Assembly: GCA_009731375.1 (NCBI GenBank)
Contig: BJOX01000279.1
Span: 318,033-369,967 of the forward strand
DNA from: Paulinella micropora
Taxonomy: Eukaryota; Cercozoa; Imbricatea; Euglyphida
DNA length: 51,935 nucleotides
Direction of reading: 5' to 3'
A program made the position numbers and the translations under genes. Under the pieces are notes generated by a model. That model worked only from the letters and a program-made list of their open reading frames with translations, did no database searches and was not told the DNA's origin. This document shows, one piece after another, positions 18,418-28,275 of the stretch (its first letter is position 1; each line of letters opens with the position of its first letter).

Positions 18418-18705
18418 TTATAATTGAAGCTGTTTGAATATTTCTTTTTTTAGCTCTGGATAGTTGTCTAGAAATGGTTGCTTCGCCATCCATCTTAAAT
18501 ATTGGGTATCAAATACAACCACATCGGCGACTGTCTTTCCCTTATATTTTCCCATAGGTATCTTTCCTTGTTCTTGAAGTTTCTTGTTTTCTGATTTGTA
18601 TTCATTAATGTGTCCATCAATTACTTGCTTAATTTCTTGTAAAGTAAATGTTCTGTCTTTGTTGCTGACAGATAGCTGTTCAAATTTTTCACAAAGCTTT
18701 TGCAT
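18418..18705 (-). CDS. Exonuclease-X C-terminal-like small protein (DUF3820-like)
   Basis: 95 residues. The C-terminal half has IPMGKYKGKTVADVV and YLRWMAKQPFL, the pattern of a small domain found at the C-terminus of exonuclease-X-like proteins and alone in many viruses. The N-terminal half is helical (LCEKFEQLSVSNKDRTF). Two relatives occur in the second element (45710-45998 and 46029-46523). By context it probably works with the DNA polymerase in replication or repair. It converges with the GIY-YIG gene. Confidence 0.75.
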   Translation of the reverse strand: MQKLCEKFEQLSVSNKDRTFTLQEIKQVIDGHINEYKSENKKLQEQGKIPMGKYKGKTVADVVVFDTQYLRWMAKQPFLDNYPELKKEIFKQLQL

Positions 18706-18805
18706 CGGTGAGTGTAGAGTAGTGAGTATACGGACTATGCCCGTAGGGTATATAGTAGGAAGTATAAAAAAATAAAAAAATTAAATAATTAATATAGGAT
18801 ACGCA

Positions 18806-19526
18806 ATGTCTGAGTGGATTAAGTTTGTTAAGGCTTACTCCGTCAAACACAACATAACCTATGGTGAAGCATTGAAAAAGGCGGGCAAGGAATACAGAAA
18901 GCAGAGCTCAGCCAAAGGCGGAGCCGTCGCACGTGTGCGACTAAAAGGCGGTAGTGCTAGTTTATCTGAGGATGTCTATTTGTCTTCGTCTGAACGAAAA
19001 GGTGCGGACGGATGGAAGCCAGTCGCAAGCAAAGAAAAATCAACNNNNNNNNNNCATTTAGGGGTTCGGTAGATAAGCGAGACTTACTCACAGATGTCGC
19101 ATTTGTTAAAGGAGTATTAAAAAGAACACCAAGATATAAAGAAGAGCAGAAGCTGGTTAATGAAGTCATAAAGAAATATGGTAAACAAAATGTGGAGCTC
19201 ACGGGTCATAGCCTTGGAGGAACGATAGCGAAAGATTTAAGCCGACAGACTGGTGTAAAGGCTACCACATATAATAAAGGTTCTAGCACAAGAGACCTCA
19301 TTGAAGGAGTAATTGACCGAGTAGCTACAAGAGTAAATCCAAAAGGTAAAAGGGCAAAGACAGCGAAGCTAACGACGNNNNNNNNNNCGCGAAGCTAACA
19401 ACGAACTACCGAACCGCATTTGACCCCGTATCGTTAATGGGGGCTACGGCGGTTAATACCAGATTAGTGAAGCCAAAAAAAGGAATTCATACGATAAGAA
19501 GTTTTAAGGGTAAAGGCAAAAAATAA
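18806..19526 (+). CDS. Class 3-type lipase/hydrolase
   Basis: About 240 residues, interrupted by 10-base gaps at 19045-19054 and 19378-19387 that break the frame. The N-terminal 35 residues (WIKFVKAYSVKHNITYGEALKKAGKEY) match a short module common on viral proteins of this type. After the first gap FRGSVDKRD is the oxyanion-side strand of lipase class 3, and VELTGHSLGGTIAKDL is the nucleophile elbow GHSLGG with the catalytic Ser. The tail ends HTIRSFKGKGKK; its His may complete the triad. It may open host membranes on entry. The gap at 19378 is flanked by duplicated sequence, so both gaps may be overlaps left unmerged. Confidence 0.8.
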
Positions 19527-19548
19527 ATAATTATCAAATGTTTTTCAT

Positions 19549-22500
19549 TTAGTATCCAAACGGTCTTGTTTCAATCGCATTGTCTACAATACCTATAATA
19601 TTTCTTTTAGTGTAAGTAAAGCTGAATATTTTTTCTAAGTATTCGCTCGTTATTTTTTTCTGTTGCTTGTCTCTTGTTATCTTGCTGTTCTCTACAATAA
19701 CAACTTTACCAGATTTTTCAATTCGTTTAGCAATCATTTTTTCTTCCTGAGTTTTAAGCAACTCTAACAATTCATTTTTGCCGTTCTCAATAAGGTCGCT
19801 GTTTTTAATTCCAAGTCCGCAACTAATGACACTTAACATATTTGGTAAATTTAGTGATTTATTGTTTTCATAATTCATACTAAATCCTTTTACTTTCATA
19901 CTTGCTTTGCCGTTATCCAATACATATCCATAACACTTTGGTCCGCCTCCGATAAATGTCATAATCTTTGCTCCGTGTAGTTCGTCCGTCCATTCGCCTA
20001 ACAGCTTACCAGTTTTCACATCTGTTTCGCCTTTCGTTAAGTCTGTCGTGTATATGACACTGTCGGTATCGTGGTATAGAACTCTGTTGTCTAGTTTGTC
20101 CATCATCTCATATAGTCTAATCCTCGCGTGGCAAGTCGTAAATAAAGCAACTACAATATTTGTTTTTACTGGGTCGCTTACCGCATCCTGTTTAAGATCA
20201 TAACTCGCTTCTATTATTTTGTCGTTAATAATGTTTATGTTTATGTTATCAACTGACTTATCGTTCATTAACTTGTATAAGGTATCTTTATCTTTAATCA
20301 TTTTGTTTTGAGTTTTGTTTTGCTTTTCACCAAACTTGCCCCACAGGCTATTCAAGCACAACTTAGCAACCGCTCGCCGTCCTGGGTTTTCTTCAATTTT
20401 GTTTTCGTCCATCTTAATTCCCATCTTGATTTCCATACTGTCAATGTAGTTTCTTTTTTGTTCCTGTGTAATACAACCATCAGGATATCCGCTTGACTCT
20501 TGTTTAACCTTTAAGAAAGTTTTTATGTAATCTTTGAANNNNNNNNNNNNNNNNNNNNNNNNNNNNNNNNNNNNNNNNNNNNNTTCCATACTGTCAATGT
20601 AGTTTCTTTTTTGTTCTTCTGTAATACATCCATCAGGATATCCGCTTGACTCTTGTTTAACCTTTAAGAAAGTTTTTATGTAATCTTTAAACAGGCTACT
20701 GCTCTGCTCCTTCCAGTGCCATACCTCATATACCTTAATCAACTTATAGCCTTTGTCTAAGGCCTTGTAGATTTCAGGAGTTGCCCAAGTGCCCGTTATT
20801 GCTCTCTCGTTATCGGTGTGCTTACATTCGGTTTTCTGTTCAGTCATTCCGCACTTGTCGCATAAGTAATACATAAGCTTACCTCTGTCCGCCTTAGGTA
20901 AAACGGGGTGTAGTAATTTTCTGGGCGGTAGCATCTTAACCTTAGCCACTCCGAAATATTCTCTGTTTATGATTTTGTTTTTCATATCTTTTCTATCATC
21001 ATCATTATTAGGCCGTATGATTTCGTGGTGCCCACTAGGGTAGGGGTCATAATACATCACTGTCGGATATAATCCAGATACATCAATGTAGTTCGCATAT
21101 TCATTGTTGTTTCTTGACTTCCAATACAATGTTAGAGCATCCGTTCTACCTCCAAACATTGCCTCTCGCGGGTTCAGTCCTTCTTGTTCCGTAATTCGTT
21201 CATTCGTATCTTCCGCTAGGCTTTCACTCGTTTTCATTAATCTCCATTCACATTCCCAGATAATTACTAGTTTGCTGACTTGTTTGCTTAGATCTTTTTC
21301 TCGTCTCATTGTTGCCTTGTATAGTTCTCCCATCGTCTTGTTCTTCTTAGTGTTAATGGTATTACCATTGAAGCACTTTGGACATCCGTGCCAGAGACAT
21401 CCGTGAAATTCGTAAGCGGTTTTAGTCTTTTCGTCCCAGCCATCTACATAAATAGTTGAGTCGCCAATACGAAACATCTTTTCACCACCATTGAATGCGT
21501 GTTTGATATCCGTTTGGTCTAACCTGCTTCTGTAAGCTATCCATTCAACACAAGCCCGAGAGGTTATCCTGTTTTGCTTTTCCGCCTTTAACACAGCAAT
21601 TGAATTCTCTGGCATAAACTTAGCACGATACAAAGCCATAACACAACTCGCAATAGTTGTATATTGAAACGGGTCAATACCGAATTCTGGAAACTGCTTT
21701 CTAAAATCCATACATCCCCTTCTCAATATATCAACATCGCTATGACAGTATTCAGCGATTTCCTTCTGCATATCAAATGTGTTGTTTCTTTGGCTTTCAT
21801 ACATTCTAAGAATTCCGCCCTTTTCTTATCTTTCATAGTGTCGTAGCCGTAGTGCTTCTTATGAGGCATAACACCAACATAATTTTTATTCTTGTCCGTA
21901 TTGAAGAAGTGAGGGAAGAAACCCTTTTTGAGTTCTTTCAATCCGAATGTTTTAGGAAAATCAGCCAGAGGCATAGTCAAGAAACTGAGACTATCAATGA
22001 AACGGTATTTCTTCAAAGTCATCATCATTATCTTACCGCCTTGATAAATGACGAATGGAGCCTGTCCGTTATCAACCAACCATTTAAGAATAAACTGACA
22101 ATCATAACCGCGACTGTTATGAGCAATAAATGTAAAGCCGTTGTGCTTAGATTCAAAAGCCCACTTACAGAAATCATCAATGTTCTTATGAATGACGGGT
22201 GGTTCCTTCGCATCAAAATACTGGCTTTCAGAATGANNNNNNNNNNACCAGTATCCTGTGTCGCTTCAAAGTCAAAGAATATGTATTTCTCTGAAAACGG
22301 AAGTATGTCTTTCTTCACAATTTCACATTGGTGTTCAAGTGGTTTCAGTTCCTTACAATTACGGCATTTCGCATAACCGCATTTGTGTTCGTACGCTTTT
22401 GCAAGCGTAGCTTTGCAATCTTTCCTTCTGTAATTAAGTCCGCACGAAAGACATTTAGCTTTGATATCGCAGTTCGTCTTCTTGTGGTTGCTGAAACATA

Positions 22501-23731
22501 CCGTATTCGGAAACTTTCTATTACACGAATAGCAATCAGTCCAATTGCTTTTATCGTTAATACCCTTACATCCTTTGGTTTCGCAGATATTACAAGTGGA
22601 TTCGCAGGCATGCCTTTCTTTGTATCCCCTTAGACATAACTCACAGAAGTTCTTTTTGCCTAGCAAAGACTTCATATTAGTTATCGCATCGTAGTGGTTC
22701 TCTGTCTTAAGTATGTAAAGGTTCGTAAGTCGCTCGCCTGCCTCATTAAGCAGGTCCGTCTTATAAACTATCTTGTCAGGAAATTCAACAATAACGAGAT
22801 TGTATTTAATGTGGATAGCAAATGTATTGATTTCAGGAATACCGCACACATCCTGAATGACTTTCGCTTCTTCGTGTAGTTTCAAAGCCATCTCCTCCTG
22901 TATCTTTCGTCCCATTAATATTGTCTTGTATTTTTTGTGTTTTTCAATTTTTGCTTTTACTACAACAATTGCTCTGGCTAAGCATATGTTGTCTGTATTA
23001 TTAATTTGAATTACTCCTCTCTTTTTATATACATCCAGCTTATTAATTATTTGAAGCCTCGTTCCGCCCGTCTGCATTTCAACAGATTTCAAAACGAACC
23101 TAAACTTATCCATATTGGTTCCCTTTTCGTCTGTATAAAGGCTTTCGTTGCTTTGAAATAATGCCGACAGTCTTTCTAAAACATCGCTGACAGAAATCTC
23201 GTTAAGTTTTTTCAAACCCGTAGATACTGCTCCATAGTAATCTACAAACTTGATACTTAGACTCACCATATTGCCTTGTCTCTGTCTTTTAATAAAGTCG
23301 TTCAGTATTATCTCAATAAACTTTACTACATCTTCCATACTGAATGAAGTAAAGTTGCCTCTAATCCTAACCCAATACAGGCTTTCATTAATGCCTAGCG
23401 TGTGCTTCTTTCTGTCAACGTGCTTGATTTCGTAGTTAGCATACCGCATTAGGTCTTTCACCTTTTCTTTTCTTTCTCTCACTTTCGCTTCAAACTGAGG
23501 CGGTAATGGTGGTGTTACTGGAATACCTTGTTTCTGTTCCTCAAAGTAAACAGCACCTCTTACTCGGTTCAAGTAATTTTGGGCCGTTGTTGTATCCACC
23601 TTATACTTTCTCGTCTTCGGTATTATATACAGCACATCTTGACCCCTGACCCTTTTGATTTCATAATTAATTTTTTGTTCCCTAAATTTGTCCAACCTAT
23701 ACGTCTTACCGTTGTAAGTGTGTGTCTCCAT
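19549..23731 (-). CDS. Protein-primed family B DNA polymerase (one frameshift, two gaps)
   Basis: About 1390 codons. The order is an N-terminal domain, a Cys/His-rich zinc region (about 22330-22680), exonuclease motif I (FFDFEAT), gap 22237-22246, exo II region (RFIDSLSFL), exo III (YCHSDVDIL), polymerase motif A (DVSGLYPTVMYY), motif B (KLCLNSLWGKFG) and motif C (YHDTDSVIY). These identify a protein-primed PolB. A one-base frame change lies near 21790-21810 between the exo II and exo III reading frames. A gap at 20539-20583 is flanked on both sides by the same segment of about 105 bases with a few differences, so the locus is misassembled there. The gene could be functional in another copy. 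Confidence 0.92.
20447..20690. other. Direct duplication flanking an assembly gap in the polymerase
   Basis: About 105 bases ending before 20539 recur after 20583 with several substitutions (for example TTGTTCCTGTG against TTGTTCTTCTG). Translated, both read LKVKQESSGYPDGCIT. This is best read as two alleles or copies placed side by side, not a biological repeat. Confidence 0.85.
22391..22416. repeat. Palindromic element inside the polymerase coding region
   Basis: On the minus strand GCAAAGCTACGCTTGC followed by AAAAGCGTAC. It matches 23733-23756 and 5121-5145, which are noncoding, and is translated as CKATLAKAY in the Cys-rich region. Confidence 0.8.
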
Positions 23732-23950
23732 CGCAAAGCTACGTTTGCAAAACGTATCTTATATATTGGATAACAATTTTTTTTTTGGAAATTAAATAAT
23801 TATCTCAATCGTCTGCCCCCGCCGTGGTCTGCCGTGTGCTCCCCGTGTCTATATATACGGGGGGCCCAATGTTTAGATGGAAATTAGGGCGGGGCGGGCG
23901 GTGCTGGCGGGGCGGGCGAGGCTGGCGGTCCTAAAAAAATATTATTATCA
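23732..23950. promoter_or_regulatory. Polymerase upstream region with GC-rich block
   Basis: Next to the polymerase ATG is the palindromic element GCAAAGCTACGTTTGCAAAA (23733-23752) and AATATATAAG. Further out lies CCCCGT-gtctatatat-ACGGGG (about 23837-23859) and a run of GGGGCGGGGCGGGCGG-type DNA (about 23886-23930), very unlike the AT-rich rest of the element. A replication or strong promoter element is possible; the G-rich part could form quadruplexes. Confidence 0.5.
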
Positions 23951-24202
23951 TTATATTGAAATGAGTCCGCAATGACAGTTATGTTCGCGGTAATGACAGA
24001 AATTACACCAGTCATCGCTATCTCGTCCTTTATTAATATTTTCAATCATTCTTTCCCATTCCTCTTTTTCCTTCTTTTCTTCTTCTTGTTTTTCAAGAAA
24101 TCTTTTATGTTTTTTTGAGCTGAAATGAATCCGCTTTCGGTGTTCAGCGCTATCAACTTCAGAACCACAATCACATTTGTATCGTCGTTTGTTTTCTGTC
24201 AT
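23951..24202 (-). CDS. Small CxCG zinc-finger protein
   Basis: 83 residues. The N-terminus holds C-x-C-G-x12-H-x5-H (KCDCGSEVD...), then a Glu/Lys-rich helix and a second possible metal site at the C-terminus (WCNFCHYREHNCHCG). The ATG overlaps the end of the next upstream gene by 32 bases in another frame. Same finger as in the GIY-YIG protein. Likely a nucleic-acid-binding protein. Confidence 0.7.
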   Translation of the reverse strand: MTENKRRYKCDCGSEVDSAEHRKRIHFSSKKHKRFLEKQEEEKKEKEEWERMIENINKGRDSDDWCNFCHYREHNCHCGLISI

Positions 24203-24584
24203 CGTGTGTCTCTTGTTCGTTCCCCTGTGTATCCTTATATATTACCCCTTCGTTTTGTTTAGAAGAAATTTTTTCTGTGTGCCTGTTTGATTTCATATGT
24301 CTTGCTTTGCTTCTCCTATTTATTTCAACTCCGCATTCACACTTAATTGTTTTCTTCTTCCAATTCATTTTCTTTTCTTTTTTTATTTCTTTTGTTTCCT
24401 TATCATAATTAACTTTCCATTCATCATACTTTGTTTTTACTTTTTCCTCGTGGTATTTCTTTGCTTCTTCCATTGCTTGTTCTTGTGTTCTTCGTTTTCC
24501 AATACTAAAACTCTTAAACATCGTTTTACCTCCTTCTCTCCATTGAACTTTTACCATCGGTCTATTTTCATTATTCTTTATCAT
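24171..24584 (-). CDS. AP2-like and CxCG zinc-finger DNA-binding protein
   Basis: 137 residues. Residues of about 10-45 (VKVQWREGGKTMFKSFSIG and TQEQAMEEAKKYH) resemble an AP2-type DNA-binding fold as found on homing-type nucleases. Residues of about 85-110 carry C-x-C-G-x10-H-x5-H (KCECGVEIN...). It is the outermost gene at the right end, 120 bases from the inverted repeat. The AP2 call is by pattern only. Confidence 0.65.
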   Translation of the reverse strand: MIKNNENRPMVKVQWREGGKTMFKSFSIGKRRTQEQAMEEAKKYHEEKVKTKYDEWKVNYDKETKEIKKEKKMNWKKKTIKCECGVEINRRSKARHMKSNRHTEKISSKQNEGVIYKDTQGNEQETHDDRKQTTIQM

Positions 24585-24708
24585 AATACATCCTTTTGAA
24601 ATAGTAAATCTACGACTTGTCTTTTTTTTCCGTGTCGTCGTTTGTCATCCTGTATGTGTCTCTATATTTATGACTTTAATTTAAAATATTAAAATGTAAC
24701 GGTTTCAA

Positions 24709-24830
24709 TTGCCATTTTGTCCCGTGCGGGCCGAACGTGTCCGCGTTGCACGCGGAGCGTTGCAATGTGTGTCCCTGGGGGTGGGGGGTGTGTATTGAAA
24801 AAGTGTGACGAAGTGGCCCCCTTTACTACT
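24709..24830 (-). repeat. Right terminal inverted repeat of Polinton 1
   Basis: Reverse complement of 2484-2605. The core 24709-24822 has one mismatch in 114 bases, and ACTACT continues the match outward. It is followed directly by a GTA array. Confidence 0.93.
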
Positions 24831-25140
<310 letters not shown>

Positions 25141-25142
25141 AT

Positions 25143-25252
25143 GTGAGACGTAGGTCACTATCTAGTTAAATCAATAGCTCTTGAGCTAACGATTTGTATG
25201 GATGACCAGAGGTTAAATTTCTCAACTTAATTAAATCGAAGGCCTAGGCCTA
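25143..25252. repeat. Host repeat block A, right copy
   Basis: Matches 2098-2206 in the same orientation, ending in GGCCTAGGCCTAG. Confidence 0.85.
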
Positions 25253-25672
<420 letters not shown>

Positions 25673-26236
25673 TTCCCAATCGAAAAACTAGCTATAGGGT
25701 TGCAACTTTCCTGCAAAACAGTGGATTTATTATCTGATATCCATACAGTTATCGCAGTTAAATCAAAAAGCCTTGTGTTTTTCTATTTGTGTAATACGTT
25801 CTGCCTCCACTCTTATGTTGAAGCTGTGATTAGGGTTAAAACATAAATTTAACGCGGTTATCATAGCAAACTCCGCATCATTATCTGGTTATTTTTATCG
25901 TTTTTCCTGTTGGCTGAATACGAAAAAACAGTTACCTCTACTAGCCTAGCATCTTTAAGCCCCAGGTTCGATTCTCGAACCCTGTCGGAATTTTCCCAAT
26001 TGAAAAATTAGGGTTGCAACTTTCTGGCAAAACAGTGGATTAGTATCATCTGATATCCTTACAGTTATCACAGTTACATCAAAAAGCCTTGTGTTTTACG
26101 ATTTGTGTAATACGTTCTGTCTCCACTCTTATGTTGAATCTGTAATTCGGGTGTAAACATAAATTTAACGCGTTTATGAAAGCAAACTCTGCATCATTAT
26201 CGGGTTATTTTTATCGTTTTTCCCGTTGGCTGAAGA
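25673..26236. repeat. Host repeat block B, two tandem right copies
   Basis: 25673-25940 and 25989-26236 are related direct copies (TTTTTCCCAAT..., AAAAAGCCTTGTG, TAAATTTAACGCG). The second half of each matches 2342-2456. A tRNA B-box-like GGTTCGATTC sits between them at about 25967. Confidence 0.8.
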
Positions 26237-26680
26237 AAAGAAGAAGAAGAAGAAGAAGAAGAAGAAGAAGAAGAAGAAGAAGAAGAAGAAGAAGAAGAAG
26301 AAGAAGAAGAAGAAGAAGAAGAAGAAGAAGAAGAAGAAGAAGAAGAAGAAGAAGAAGAAGAAAAGAAGAAGAAGAAGAAGAAGAAGAAGAAGAAGAAGAA
26401 GAAGAAGAAGAAGAAGAAGAAGAAGAAGAAGAAGAAGAAGAAGAAGAAGAAGAAGGAGGAGGAGGGAAAGGAGGAGGGAAAGGAGGAGGGAAAGGAGCAG
26501 GAGAAGGAGCAGGAGAAGGAGCAGGAGAAGGAGCAGGAGAAGAAGAAGAAGAAGAAGAAGAAGAAGAAGAAGAAGAAGAAGAAGAAGAAGAAGAAGAAGA
26601 AGAAGAAGAAGAAGAAGAAGAAGATGATGATGATGAAGAAGAAGAAGAAGAAGAAGAAGAAGAAGAAAGGAAGAAGAGGA

Positions 26681-26719
<39 letters not shown>

Positions 26720-26725
26720 TAAAGA
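26237..26725. repeat. (GAA)n microsatellite with GGA variants
   Basis: Nearly 500 bases of purine-only GAA/GGA/GCAGGA repeats. Long polypurine tracts can form triplex DNA. Its open frames (poly-Arg, poly-Lys, poly-Glu) are not genes. Confidence 0.95.
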
Positions 26726-26764
26726 TTTTAAAAAAAAAAACTTTTACCTACTAGCCTAGCCTAG

Positions 26765-26813
26765 GCTACTACTACAACTACTAGTAGTAGTAGTAGTAGT
26801 AGTAGTTGTAGTT

Positions 26814-26858
<45 letters not shown>

Positions 26859-26932
26859 ATAGTAGTATTAGTAGCAGTAGTAGTAGTAGTAGGAGGAGGA
26901 GGAGGAGGAGTAGCAGTAGCAGTAGTAATAGT

Positions 26933-26964
<32 letters not shown>

Positions 26965-26983
26965 CTAGTAGTACTAGTAGTAC

Positions 26984-27025
<42 letters not shown>

Positions 27026-27065
27026 CAGTAGTAGTAGTAGTAGTAGTAGCAGTAGTAGTAGTAGC

Positions 27066-27118
<53 letters not shown>

Positions 27119-27197
27119 CAGTAGTAGTAGGACTAGCGGTAGTAGTAGCAGTAGTAGTAGCAGTAGTAGTAGCAGTAGTAGTAGCAGTAGTAGCAGC

Positions 27198-27273
<76 letters not shown>

Positions 27274-27322
27274 CTAGTACTAGTACTAGTACTAGTACTA
27301 GTACTAGTACTAGTACTAGTAC

Positions 27323-27361
<39 letters not shown>

Positions 27362-27385
27362 CAGTAGCAGTAGCAGTAGTAGTAA

Positions 27386-27475
<90 letters not shown>

Positions 27476-27476
27476 G
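26765..27476. repeat. (AGT)n microsatellite with ACTAGT block
   Basis: About 700 bases of AGT with AGC and AGG variants. A block of self-complementary TACTAG hexamers lies at about 27271-27325. Confidence 0.95.
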
Positions 27477-27507
27477 TGGAGCGCCAGATCGCTGCACCCA
27501 TATATTT

Positions 27508-27821
<314 letters not shown>

Positions 27822-28062
27822 GTGGCACCGCGATAGCCCAGTGGTTAAGGTCTACCATCTGGGACCTGTCGCCAGATCGATTCCCGTCGGTGCCAGTATT
27901 TTCAAAGGATATTTTCTTTGAAAGCATTGGTCTTTCTGGAAGGCTTGGAGCTGCCTTGCGGGGGTGTCAGTAGAGCCTATCGTCAAATCTTCGTACTCCC
28001 CTCGCGGGTGAGACGATGGAGGCACATGTGCAGAAATGCATTCGCAATTGACTGAGAAGCAA

Positions 28063-28140
<78 letters not shown>

Positions 28141-28142
28141 CA
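27822..28142 (+). mobile_element. tRNA-derived SINE with (ATT)n tail
   Basis: The head GGCACCGCGATAGCCCAGTGG has a polymerase III A box (TAGCCCAGTGG), and 50 bases on is a B box (GATCGATTCCC). GGCACCG and CGGTGCC at 27824-27830 and 27888-27894 pair like an acceptor stem. Stems of the D and T arms are poor, so this is not a working tRNA gene. The body (about 27896-28064) is followed by an ATT array from 28065 that looks like the SINE's simple tail. Confidence 0.75.
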
Positions 28143-28275
28143 TTAATTAGGCGACATGGGGAGTGGCCATGGGGATGTTGCTAAGAGCTGGGCGCGGCAG
28201 GAGCAATAGCCGGTTATCACAAGTACTCAGCGACAGTCGTGGCTGTGTAGAGTTTGAGAGGCCGCGTGTTGTGCC

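Larger units (their letters stand above)
2484..24830. mobile_element. Polinton/Maverick element 1, about 22.3 kb
   Basis: Self-contained element bounded by inverted repeats of about 120 bp. It encodes the full hallmark set of the group: RVE integrase (4085-5086, minus), A32-like ATPase (10567-11421), adenovirus-type protease (within 11844-13956), penton-like protein (14055-14867), major capsid protein (14935-16458) and protein-primed DNA polymerase (19549-23731, minus). The length is typical of Polintons. The flanks give GTAGTA on both sides, as a 6-bp target duplication should, but they lie in an AGT/GTA microsatellite so the match could be chance. The genes are AT-rich, unlike the GC-rich host gene at 28276. 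Most frames are open, so insertion looks fairly recent. Gaps at 12224-12945, 13539-13548, 17761-17781, 19045-19054, 19378-19387, 20539-20583 and 22237-22246 limit certainty about intactness. Confidence 0.95.

Noticed and set aside
20447-20690. True internal duplication in the polymerase
   Set aside because: The two halves touch an N gap and differ like alleles; a duplicated conserved segment would disrupt the fold.
2484-24830. Virophage or adenovirus instead of Polinton
   Set aside because: RVE integrase together with protein-primed polymerase, A32-like ATPase and inverted repeats fits Polintons; I saw no primase-helicase typical of most virophages and no adenovirus-specific genes.
26176-26754. 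Poly-Arg/Lys/Glu protein
   Set aside because: Produced by the GAA microsatellite in three frames.
27824-27895. Functional tRNA gene
   Set aside because: Acceptor ends pair, but three extra bases precede the A box and the T-arm stem does not pair; a SINE head explains it better.
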